Position numbers and translations under genes: made by a program
Assembly: GCA_030427765.1 (NCBI GenBank)
Contig: JAUICS010000104.1
Coordinates: forward strand, 1-5,813
Length of the DNA: 5,813 nucleotides
Source: Alphaproteobacteria bacterium
GTDB taxonomy: Bacteria > Pseudomonadota > Alphaproteobacteria > Micavibrionales > Micavibrionaceae
Reading direction: 5' to 3'
Shown: positions 1-5,470 of the stretch, piece by piece
Layout: every line of letters starts with the position of its first letter
Numbering within the stretch: the stretch's first letter is position 1
Notes under the pieces: generated by a model
What the model was told of the DNA's origin: nothing
The model's input: only the letters and a program-made list of their open reading frames with translations
Databases searched by the model: none

Positions 1-101
1 CAGAACGGTGCATAGGTATAAAGCGAATATTAGAGGTATGTAACGCATGTCAAGGAGTATGGAAAATAGATTAATGTAATGTTTTAGTCTCTTGTAAAAA
101 A

Positions 102-115
102 TACAAAATTTTGTA
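102..115. promoter_or_regulatory. Perfect 14-bp palindrome, possible operator
   Basis: TACAAAATTTTGTA is self-complementary over all 14 bases. A third half-site, TTGTA at 92-96, forms a second inverted repeat with TACAA at 102-106 across five A residues. This overlapping half-site arrangement in a noncoding leader resembles a binding site for a dimeric regulator, but the low complexity of the AT-rich sequence makes chance formation quite possible. No regulator is identified. Confidence 0.3.
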
Positions 116-155
116 CCATGTTAGTAGTGATTTTATTCTGTTACCCCAACCTTCT

Positions 156-180
156 TTAATCATAACAATTCGTTAATCAT
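156..180 (+). repeat. Direct repeat TTAATCAT x2, CtrA-like half-sites
   Basis: TTAATCAT occurs at 156-163 and again at 173-180, a 17-bp period, followed by a further TTAA at 181-184. Each copy differs by one base from TTAACCAT, a half-site motif associated with the alphaproteobacterial cell-cycle regulator CtrA. The classic full site, TTAA-N7-TTAA, is not present with exact spacing. The repeat lies about 73 bp upstream of the pentapeptide-repeat start codon, so a regulatory role is plausible but inferred. Confidence 0.3.
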
Positions 181-252
181 TTAAATGTAACACTGGTAGA
201 ACGTTTTTCTAAATTCTGAATGTGTTAAATGTGGACCTAAGGCTAAGTAAAT

Positions 253-1545
253 ATGAGTGACAATCAGGACAGTAAAGTTGAAATGCGGCTTGAGCAGCGC
301 CAGTTAGATGCGCTGATTAAGCTACATGCACGTTATTTAAGCGGGCGTTTGGGCGGACGGAAAGCCGTTTTGAGAAATGTTGATATTTCGGGCTTGAGTT
401 TATATGGCGAAGATATGCGTCAGGTAGACTTTAATACATGCATTATGCGCGAAATGGACCTGACCAGCGCGAATTTTCAGGAAGCCAAACTGTATTCATG
501 TGATTTAAGCAAAAGTGTTTTGGTAAACACATCGTTTTTCCGTTGTGACCTTCGTGGTTCAACGTTGGAAGAGGGGAATTTGACAGGTGCCAATTTTGAT
601 TCTGCCGATATGCGGGAACTGGCTGTTATGTCGACCGATAAATATGTACCGCCACAAAAGGTGAACTTCCGGGGGGCTAACTTGACCGGATGCCGTATGA
701 CAGGTGCGTTGGCGACAAAAGCCGACTTTACGGATGCTATTTTGGCACGCAGCAACATGTTCCGTGCAGACTTGAAGAATGCGTGTCTGCAAGGGGCGGA
801 TTTATCCGGCGCGAAAATTAAAGGTGCCGATTTGCACGGCGCAGACCTGAAATCTGCGATTCTGACCGGTATTAATTCCGATGATCTGGCCGCTACAGGG
901 GCCAATTCATCTGACGCGATTACAGACGACAATATCGGTAAAAGCATCGTTGATATTGATAAGCCGTTTGAAGAAATGATAAAAACTCATATTGCATGGG
1001 TAGGTTCAGCCGGTAAGGATGGGGAGCAGCTTGATCTGTCCGGTTACGATCTTCGTTCCCTTCAAACACTTAAGGGACAAAAACTAACGGCGCTCGTTGC
1101 AAAGGGAGCCCGTTTCATCGGTATGAATAGGTACCAGGTGGAATTACAGAGCGCGCGCCTAGATAATTCAGACTTCCGTCGCGCGAAGCTTGATGAAGGC
1201 GATTTTCGCGGTACCAGCCTTAAGGGCTGTATCCTTAACCACGCGTCTGTGAAGAATGCAAACTTTAACCCGCTGTTATTTGGTGCAGAAGGGCCAAACC
1301 AGCGATTTGCAACGTGTGATCTATCGGAAGCACAGCTTCGCTTTACCGATTTTGCCGGCGCATCAATGAAATCGGTTAATTTTGAAAACTCAGACCTTTC
1401 AAACGCGGATATGTCTTGCTGCGACTTGCGTGAGGCTAATTTCAAAGGTGCAAAACTGGATAATACGAATTTTGAGGGGTCCAGCCTTGAAGGTGCGGAA
1501 TTCGACGAAAAATACCGTGCCTTTTCCAGCGAAGGACTGAAATAG
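253..1545 (+). CDS. Two-module pentapeptide-repeat protein, cytosolic, function unknown
   Basis: This 430-residue protein is built mainly of pentapeptide repeats of the A(D/N)LXX type, for example GADLSGAKIKGADLHGADLK at 181-200. Such repeats fold as right-handed quadrilateral beta-helices. Two coils are visible, about residues 40-207 and 258-420, joined by a non-repeat linker at about 208-245. Each coil is preceded by a similar cap with a His and an aromatic residue (H25/Y28 and H246/W249), a Gly-rich turn and a Leu. Each is also interrupted by a non-repeat loop at a matching place (about 125-136 and 341-352), which suggests an internal duplication. There is no signal peptide or membrane segment, so it is probably cytosolic. 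The start is supported by TAAGG 10 nt upstream. It appears monocistronic and converges on etfA. Some pentapeptide proteins (Qnr, MfpA) mimic DNA and bind gyrase, but nothing here assigns that role. Confidence 0.93.
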   Translation: MSDNQDSKVEMRLEQRQLDALIKLHARYLSGRLGGRKAVLRNVDISGLSLYGEDMRQVDFNTCIMREMDLTSANFQEAKLYSCDLSKSVLVNTSFFRCDLRGSTLEEGNLTGANFDSADMRELAVMSTDKYVPPQKVNFRGANLTGCRMTGALATKADFTDAILARSNMFRADLKNACLQGADLSGAKIKGADLHGADLKSAILTGINSDDLAATGANSSDAITDDNIGKSIVDIDKPFEEMIKTHIAWVGSAGKDGEQLDLSGYDLRSLQTLKGQKLTALVAKGARFIGMNRYQVELQSARLDNSDFRRAKLDEGDFRGTSLKGCILNHASVKNANFNPLLFGAEGPNQRFATCDLSEAQLRFTDFAGASMKSVNFENSDLSNADMSCCDLREANFKGAKLDNTNFEGSSLEGAEFDEKYRAFSSEGLK

Positions 1546-1554
1546 CGTATTTTT
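1508..1554. terminator. Possible bidirectional terminator between convergent genes
   Basis: AAAAATAC (1508-1515) and GTATTTTT (1547-1554) are 8-bp inverted arms. Inside them CCTT (1520-1523) and AAGG (1532-1535) can form a small inner stem. Because the arms are A-rich and T-rich, a U-tract follows the structure on either strand, as expected for two genes that end 8 bp apart. The element overlaps the last codons of the pentapeptide gene and the stop of etfA. The stem is weak and the outer loop large, so this is tentative. Confidence 0.28.
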
Positions 1555-2486
1555 TAGCCTAGTTTTTCATTCAGTTCAGGGACGACGGTAAACAGATCGT
1601 CAACGAGACCATAATCGGCGACACTGAATATTGGCGCTTCTTCATCTTTATTAATGGCAACAATAACTTTTGAGTCTTTCATACCTGCCAAATGCTGGAT
1701 GGCACCGGAAATACCGACGGCAATATATAGCGAAGGGGCAACAACCTTACCGGTTTGACCAACCTGATAATCATTTGGAACATACCCCGCATCAACGGCC
1801 GCACGTGATGCGCCGACGGCTGCGCCAAGTTTATCAGCCAGATTTTCAATCATTTTAAAGTTTTCGGCTGAGCCCAAACCGCGTCCACCGGAAATGACAA
1901 TCGATGCGGATGTAAGTTCAGGACGTTCCAGCTTGATAATGTCCGCCTTAACAAATTTAGCCATGTTTGTAATATCGGGAACGCTTCCATTTTCAATACT
2001 CGCGCTGCCGTCGCGTGCCGTATGTTCATCAAATGCTGTGGTACGGACGGTAATGAAGTTTCTATCTTGTCCCGTTTTCACGGTTGCGATTGCGTTTCCG
2101 GCGTATATAGGGCGTTCAAATGTGTTTGCATCGACCACTTTTGTAATGCCGGTAATCTGCTGCACATCACATAATCCGGCGGCGCGGGGCATGACGTTCT
2201 TACCAAACGCAGTGTCTGCGGCGATGATGTAATTATACGCACCAGCAATATCAGCAATAATTTGGGCTATGGCTTCTGCCGAGAAATGCTCCAATGACTC
2301 GTTATCGTAGAAGTGAATTTTGCCGACAGAGCCGATTTTTAATGCTTCATCCGCAACGCTTTGGCAATTGAAGCCTGTCACAAGTATATCAACTGTATCC
2401 CCAAGATGAAGCGCAGCGGCAATCGCATTATATGTGGTTGGTTTAACCGTATTATTATCATGTTCACATAGAACCAGAACTGTCAT
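1554..2486 (-). CDS. etfA: Electron transfer flavoprotein, alpha subunit
   Basis: EtfA binds FAD and, with EtfB, carries electrons from acyl-CoA and related dehydrogenases to ETF-ubiquinone oxidoreductase and so to the quinone pool. The 310-residue length is normal. The N-terminal alpha/beta domain spans about 1-185 and the FAD-binding C-terminal domain about 190-310. The FAD-domain motifs are intact: SGGRGLG (199-205), [14 protein letters not shown] (226-239), QVGQTGK (241-247) and the ETF-alpha signature starting [13 protein letters not shown] (253-265) and ending VAIN (276-279). The C-terminal part closely resembles mitochondrial ETFA. The start has a good GAGG (2495-2492) 5 nt upstream. 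It follows the HIG1 gene by 28 nt and ends the operon. Its partner etfB, usually adjacent, is absent from the window, so EtfB must come from elsewhere if this ETF works. Confidence 0.97.
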   Translation of the reverse strand: MTVLVLCEHDNNTVKPTTYNAIAAALHLGDTVDILVTGFNCQSVADEALKIGSVGKIHFYDNESLEHFSAEAIAQIIADIAGAYNYIIAADTAFGKNVMPRAAGLCDVQQITGITKVVDANTFERPIYAGNAIATVKTGQDRNFITVRTTAFDEHTARDGSASIENGSVPDITNMAKFVKADIIKLERPELTSASIVISGGRGLGSAENFKMIENLADKLGAAVGASRAAVDAGYVPNDYQVGQTGKVVAPSLYIAVGISGAIQHLAGMKDSKVIVAINKDEEAPIFSVADYGLVDDLFTVVPELNEKLG

Positions 2487-2514
2487 AGAAACCTCATTTT
2501 TTAATTTGATAATG

Positions 2515-2709
2515 CTACGGCTGCGTCATAAATGCCAGTGCAAAGAACAATATCGCCAGTCCTTGTAACATCACACGTGCGCGCATCAACTTATTGCCGT
2601 ATTTTTCATTAAATTCCCCACCTTTGACCATGCTGAATATGCCAATGCCTAAAACCGAGGCAACGGCCACCATAGAAACGATCATTAATGTAAAGAATAC
2701 CGAAAACAT
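2515..2709 (-). CDS. HIG1-domain 'twin transmembrane' small protein
   Basis: This 64-residue protein has two predicted membrane helices, about 3-27 and 46-62, joined by a short charged loop containing GGEFNEKYGNKLMRAR (30-45). The loop and second helix carry R43-x-R45-x3-Q49-G50, which fits the HIG1 (hypoxia-induced gene 1) family motif. In mitochondria, relatives (Rcf1/HIGD) bind cytochrome oxidase and bc1-oxidase supercomplexes; bacterial members are thought to act similarly at the inner membrane. AAGG lies 8 nt upstream of the ATG, a good ribosome binding site. It starts 16 nt after ubiG and is followed by etfA, so co-transcription is likely. From memory, alphaproteobacterial copies often precede a cobalamin adenosyltransferase gene and etfBA, which supports the family call. 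Confidence 0.88.
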   Translation of the reverse strand: MFSVFFTLMIVSMVAVASVLGIGIFSMVKGGEFNEKYGNKLMRARVMLQGLAILFFALAFMTQP

Positions 2710-2725
2710 ATTGTCTACCTTATGT

Positions 2726-3466
2726 TTAGTTTTTCTGTGCTGTCAGAAAATAATTTATACGTGTCTGATGTTTTGACAATTCAAATTCGTGAGTAAAGAC
2801 ATTAAATATCACGCCGGATACATCCGTAACCTTCCCATCATATTGGCGAATAACCTGTGCCAAGCGGCTTGGTTTTACAAATTTTTTCCAGCTATGTGTA
2901 CCTTTTGGAACCCATCCTAAAACATTTTCAGCGGCCAGTATGCCAAGAACATAGGATGAAAAAGTTTGGTTTAACGTAGAAAAGATAACGATTCCATTTT
3001 CTTTACAAAGGGATAGGCACTCTTTTACAAAACGGTCAATATCATCTACGTGCTCAACAATTTCGAGTGCGGTTATGACATCATATTTCCGCGTCTTATC
3101 CATCGTATCGGTGCTGCCATGGATATATTGTATTTGAAGGTTTTGTTTCTGTGCGTGATCAGATGCAACTCTAATGGCATTTTCGTCGGCATCAACGCCG
3201 GTTACATTCATTCCCATCCGCGCAAGACATTCACTTGTTAATCCACCGCCGCAGCCGATGTCTAGGACATCAATATTCTTTCTGTCCATAATATTGTTGT
3301 TAGAAAGTATGTTTCGTATATACCGCATTCGACAGGGCAGCATTTTGTGCAAAATGCCAAATGCTCCGGATTCATCCCACCATTGCGATGATAATTCCGT
3401 AAAATTAGAAATCTCTTTTGCATCGACGGTTGATACCGCCGATTTATCATTGATACCAGTTTGCAT
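2726..3466 (-). CDS. ubiG: Ubiquinone biosynthesis O-methyltransferase
   Basis: UbiG performs both O-methylations in ubiquinone synthesis, on the 2-polyprenyl-6-hydroxyphenol and 3-demethylubiquinol intermediates, using S-adenosylmethionine. The 246-residue length is typical. Family features in order are: F22 and SSQWWD (26-31), which match the E. coli N-terminus; SAM motif I, VLDIGCGGGLTSE (67-79); the acidic strand-2 end GVDAD (90-94); the EIVEHV segment (135-140); FSTLN (162-166); and PKGTHSWKKFVKPS (187-200), a UbiG-specific region. It begins only 3 nt after the stop of the Cache gene and has no Shine-Dalgarno at normal spacing (nearest GGAG about 15 nt upstream), so translation is probably coupled to that gene. 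Divergent ubiG/lysC is a familiar alphaproteobacterial arrangement; here the Cache gene sits between them. Confidence 0.97.
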   Translation of the reverse strand: MQTGINDKSAVSTVDAKEISNFTELSSQWWDESGAFGILHKMLPCRMRYIRNILSNNNIMDRKNIDVLDIGCGGGLTSECLARMGMNVTGVDADENAIRVASDHAQKQNLQIQYIHGSTDTMDKTRKYDVITALEIVEHVDDIDRFVKECLSLCKENGIVIFSTLNQTFSSYVLGILAAENVLGWVPKGTHSWKKFVKPSRLAQVIRQYDGKVTDVSGVIFNVFTHEFELSKHQTRINYFLTAQKN

Positions 3467-3469
3467 GTA

Positions 3470-4018
3470 TTACTTATAATACTCCGGGTTCAATAAGACA
3501 ACCAGCACGCCTTGCGCAATGCCGTTACGGTCAATTGTATGGGCCATCGTGATGACGGATCCGTCTTCCTCTTCTTTTAGATGCAATATGCCTGCGCCTT
3601 TATTGTATGTATTGATAAAATAATCTTTGTCACGGTGTATGTATTCGGCCAAATCAAAGGATGACCCAACGACAAACCCGTTTTTATCCAGCAATATTAT
3701 ACCGATATATTTATCTTTTTTTTCCTCCACTACGCCTTGTAATATCTTGGAAATAGGACTCTCCAGAGTGATGTCACGAAAATTTTTGGAGTTGTAACGC
3801 CATGCCTCCTCAATACTTTTTAAGTCTTGAAGCCTCTGAATATGTTGGTCTTTGTAAATTTCATCAAGAGTATCCATGATAAGCGGTTGCTTCAGCCATT
3901 TGGCGATGTCGGTAATCATCATAATGCGCGCTTCGCTGCCGGAAAAGGCGAAGGCAGGGGATGCCAGCATTGCCGACACAACAAGTACATGTATAAAAAG
4001 ACGAATGTTTGTTCTCAT
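3470..4018 (-). CDS. Secreted single-Cache (PDC-like) domain protein, orphan sensor
   Basis: The chosen start gives 182 residues. Residues 1-24 are a typical signal peptide (MRTNIR, hydrophobic core, then ASPAFA, cleavage likely after A24), so the protein should be periplasmic or lipid-free secreted. After a helical stretch (about 27-100) comes a Cache/PDC-like fold at about 104-182. In it are IGIILLDKNGFVVGSSF (105-121), a D-x-Y region (RDKDYF, 129-134), GAGILHL (141-147) and a closing strand IAQGVLVVLLN (167-177). Cache domains bind small ligands outside the cell, normally joined to kinase, chemoreceptor or cyclase outputs. Here there is no membrane helix or output domain after it. An in-frame ATG at 4057 would add 13 residues, but the start at 4018 has a strong ribosome binding site and the likely promoter lies within that extension. 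The protein leads the operon with ubiG. Family assignment is from pattern only; ligand unknown. Confidence 0.8.
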   Translation of the reverse strand: MRTNIRLFIHVLVVSAMLASPAFAFSGSEARIMMITDIAKWLKQPLIMDTLDEIYKDQHIQRLQDLKSIEEAWRYNSKNFRDITLESPISKILQGVVEEKKDKYIGIILLDKNGFVVGSSFDLAEYIHRDKDYFINTYNKGAGILHLKEEEDGSVITMAHTIDRNGIAQGVLVVLLNPEYYK

Positions 4019-4022
4019 TTCT

Positions 4023-4028
4023 CTCACC
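4023..4028 (-). promoter_or_regulatory. Shine-Dalgarno that fixes the Cache-gene start
   Basis: On the minus strand GGTGAG (4028 to 4023) precedes the ATG at 4018 by 4 nt, within a longer purine run GAGAGAA. It is the best ribosome binding site near this gene and it places the signal peptide exactly at the N-terminus, so the start 39 nt further upstream (4057) is disfavoured. Confidence 0.75.
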
Positions 4029-4045
4029 ACGTTACACCATATTTT

Positions 4046-4075
4046 ATAATATTTCATGAATGTGCAGTTTTTAAA
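4046..4075 (-). promoter_or_regulatory. Candidate promoter of the Cache-ubiG-HIG1-etfA operon
   Basis: On the minus strand TATTAT (4051 to 4046, five of six to the sigma-70 -10) lies 18 bp after TTTAAA (4075 to 4070, four of six to the -35). Transcription would begin near 4039, leaving a leader of about 20 nt that contains the ribosome binding site. An overlapping TATAAA (4048 to 4043) is an alternative -10. The AT-rich context means other placements are possible. Confidence 0.4.
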
Positions 4076-4108
4076 GTGTTTTCAACGGGATAAATTTATT
4101 TTTCTTTT

Positions 4109-4123
4109 TGTGCGCTGCGCAAA
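4109..4123. promoter_or_regulatory. GC-core imperfect palindrome in the divergent spacer, possible operator
   Basis: TGTGCGC-T-GCGCAAA has 7-bp arms around a central T with one mismatch. It stands out as the only GC-rich patch in an AT-rich intergenic region, lying between the outward promoters of lysC and the Cache operon. No T-run follows it on the plus strand and A-rich sequence follows on the minus strand, so it does not look like a terminator. A shared operator is a reasonable guess. Confidence 0.3.
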
Positions 4124-4130
4124 TTATTAC

Positions 4131-4178
4131 AACCGTTTTTCGTTGCATTCCTTGGTATTATTTGTGTAAAACCGTTTT
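4131..4178 (+). repeat. Direct repeat AACCGTTTT flanking the lysC promoter
   Basis: AACCGTTTT occurs at 4131-4139 and again at 4170-4178, 39 bp apart. One copy would sit near the -35 position and the other just after the predicted transcription start of lysC. Paired sites of this kind can serve a regulator, but no regulator is known and 9-bp repeats can arise by chance. Confidence 0.3.
4153..4161 (+). promoter_or_regulatory. lysC: Candidate extended -10 promoter of lysC
   Basis: TGGTATTAT combines a TGn extension with TATTAT, five of six to the sigma-70 -10. No good -35 is seen at 16-18 bp, which is common for extended -10 promoters. The start of transcription would be near 4168, giving a leader of about 32 nt with a weak GGTG (4189-4192) 7 nt before the ATG. 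The leader is too short for a lysine riboswitch, and none is seen. Confidence 0.38.
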
Positions 4179-4199
4179 GATTAGAGACGGTGTAAATAT

Positions 4200-5435
4200 A
4201 TGCGTATTGTAATGAAGTTTGGCGGGACATCCGTTGCCGATATTGAACGTATTGAGCTTGCTGCGGATAAAGTCAAACGTGAAATAGAAGAATATAATTG
4301 CCAGGTTGTTGTTGTTGTATCGGCCATGTCCGGTGTTACAAACCAACTGGTAAAACATTGTGGTGACGTAAGCTCCTTATACGATTTACGTGAATATGAC
4401 ACGGTTGTATCCAGTGGCGAACAAATTACCGCCGGTTTGATGGCTATCGCCCTTCAAAAGCGTGGTGTTGTCGCGCGATCTTGGCTCGGCTGGCAGGTTC
4501 CCATTCATTGCGATGAATTTCATGGAAAAGCACGAATTTTATCTATCGAAAAGAAAGACCTGGATGAACGCCTGAACACAGGTGAAGTCGCGGTTGTTGC
4601 TGGTTTTCAGGGGATTTCTGAAAAACGTAGAATTTCAACACTTGGACGCGGCGGTTCCGATACATCTGCCGTGGCAATGGCGGCGGCGCTTGATGCGGAC
4701 AGATGTGATATTTACACGGATGTTGACGGTGTTTATGCGTCTGACCCGCGTATTGTGAAAAAGGCAAAAAAACTTGTCGAAGTATCGTATGAAGAAATGC
4801 TGGAAATGGCTTCCCAGGGGGCTAAGGTTTTGCAGACACGCTCCGTGGAAATGGCCATGAAAACCAATATGCCGATTCAGGTTTTATCAAGTTTTAAAGA
4901 TAATATCGGGAGCGAGAAACCCGGAACGATTGTCAGAAGAGAGGAAGATATCGTGGAAAAAGAAGTTGTGAACGGAATTACCCATTCCAAGAACGAAGCC
5001 AAAATTACATTGCGTGATGTGCCGGATGTGCCGGGTTTGGCCGCAAAAGTATTTGGTCCTTTGGCCGATGCCGGAATTAACGTTGATATGATTATTCAGA
5101 ACGTATCACCGGATGGCAAGGTTACCGATATGACATTCACGGTTACACGCCCAGAATCGGAAAAGGCGATGAGCCTGGTCCGCTCTGATGAGGACTTACG
5201 TGATATTATCGTATCCTCTAATAACAATGTCGCCAAATTATCGGTTGTGGGAATCGGTATGAAGAGTCACGCTGGTGTTGCCCAGAAAATGTTCCAGACT
5301 TTGGCAGATAAGGGCATTAATATTCAGGTTATTTCAACGTCGGAGATCAAAATTAGCGTTCTGATCGACGAAGAGTACACAGAATTGGCGTTAAGATCGC
5401 TTCATACTGCTTATGGACTGGATGAGGAAGCATAA
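4200..5435 (+). CDS. lysC: Aspartate kinase (aspartokinase), ACT-domain regulated
   Basis: It phosphorylates L-aspartate with ATP to give 4-phospho-L-aspartate, the first step towards lysine (and diaminopimelate for peptidoglycan), threonine, methionine and isoleucine; it is cytosolic. The 411-residue length fits the short aspartokinase class. The kinase domain (about 1-245) shows KFGGTSV (6-12), SAMSGVTNQL (41-50), SSGEQ (71-75), GFQG (135-138), TLGRGGSDTSA (147-157) and YTDVDGVYASDPR (172-184). Two ACT domains follow, about 265-340 and 345-411. QNVSPDGKVTDMTFT (300-314) resembles the region of the Corynebacterium enzyme where feedback-resistant changes occur, so concerted lysine plus threonine inhibition is likely by family, not shown. 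The ATG at 4200 gives the usual N-terminus; M5 is less likely. An internal GTG at codon 252 may yield a separate regulatory subunit (see findings). The RodZ-like gene follows 23 nt after the stop. Confidence 0.98.
   Translation: MRIVMKFGGTSVADIERIELAADKVKREIEEYNCQVVVVVSAMSGVTNQLVKHCGDVSSLYDLREYDTVVSSGEQITAGLMAIALQKRGVVARSWLGWQVPIHCDEFHGKARILSIEKKDLDERLNTGEVAVVAGFQGISEKRRISTLGRGGSDTSAVAMAAALDADRCDIYTDVDGVYASDPRIVKKAKKLVEVSYEEMLEMASQGAKVLQTRSVEMAMKTNMPIQVLSSFKDNIGSEKPGTIVRREEDIVEKEVVNGITHSKNEAKITLRDVPDVPGLAAKVFGPLADAGINVDMIIQNVSPDGKVTDMTFTVTRPESEKAMSLVRSDEDLRDIIVSSNNNVAKLSVVGIGMKSHAGVAQKMFQTLADKGINIQVISTSEIKISVLIDEEYTELALRSLHTAYGLDEEA
4941..4955 (+). promoter_or_regulatory. Candidate internal translation start for an aspartokinase beta subunit
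   Basis: Inside lysC, GAGG (4941-4944) lies 8 nt before an in-frame GTG (4953-4955, codon 252), at the junction between the kinase and ACT domains. Starting there would give residues 252-411, 160 residues with both ACT domains. In Bacillus AKII and Corynebacterium, lysC is known to make an alpha chain and a beta chain of similar size from such an internal start. The purine run also encodes RREE, so it could be coincidental. Confidence 0.35.
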
Positions 5436-5470
5436 ATTCATTTATATTATACGTTGATATGAATGAATTT
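5434..5470 (+). promoter_or_regulatory. AU-rich hairpin burying the start codon of the RodZ-like gene
   Basis: Bases 5434-5448 pair with 5456-5470 over 15 positions: 13 Watson-Crick pairs and 2 G-U, with a 7-base loop (5449-5455). Nine pairs at the base are perfect (AAATTCATT with AATGAATTT). The stem begins inside the lysC stop codon and ends at codon 4 of the next gene, so its ATG (5459-5461) lies within the stem. It is not an intrinsic terminator, as no U-run follows. It probably limits initiation unless opened, for example by ribosomes finishing lysC or by higher temperature. Confidence 0.5.

Larger units (their letters stand above)
1..252. other. AT-rich noncoding leader upstream of the pentapeptide-repeat gene
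   Basis: No reading frame of useful length crosses this stretch on the plus strand: the three frames meet stops at about 13, 41 and 70. It holds a perfect 14-bp palindrome (102-115) and a direct repeat of TTAATCAT (156-163 and 173-180), listed separately. I could not find a good -35/-10 pair for the downstream gene; TAAATT at 210-215 is a possible weak -10. On the minus strand there is a perfect TTGACA (53 to 48) but no good -10 at 16-18 bp, so a divergent promoter leaving the left edge is possible but unproven. A TAAGG at 238-242 lies 10 nt before the ATG at 253 and is the likely ribosome binding site. Confidence 0.6.

Noticed and set aside
25..53. Minus-strand TTGACA as a promoter leaving the left edge
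   Set aside because: The -35 is perfect but no good -10 occurs at 16-18 bp, and the gene it would serve is outside the window.
52..79. AAGGAG followed by a six-codon open frame (ATG at 59)
   Set aside because: Only 1 nt separates the Shine-Dalgarno-like run from the ATG, too short for initiation, and the peptide is not informative.
477..947. Minus-strand open frame of 156 codons inside the pentapeptide gene
   Set aside because: It lies opposite a clear repeat protein; the periodic A(D/N)L codons produce a Ser/Ala/Pro/Lys-rich antisense frame with no family resemblance and no ribosome binding site of note.
1062..1445. Minus-strand open frame of 127 codons in the second pentapeptide module
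   Set aside because: Same antisense artefact of repeat codon periodicity.
253..1545. Qnr/MfpA-type gyrase-protecting function for the pentapeptide protein
   Set aside because: Length, two-module layout and loops differ from the roughly 180-220-residue Qnr/MfpA proteins, and the fold alone does not assign function.
1894..2232. Plus-strand open frame of 112 codons opposite etfA
   Set aside because: Shadow of a highly conserved gene; no recognisable family and no gene context.
4019..4057. Longer start for the Cache protein (13 extra residues)
   Set aside because: The start at 4018 has a strong Shine-Dalgarno and gives a proper signal peptide, while the candidate -10 falls within the extension.
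4168..4199. Lysine riboswitch before lysC
   Set aside because: The leader is far too short and the spacer shows none of the expected conserved stems.
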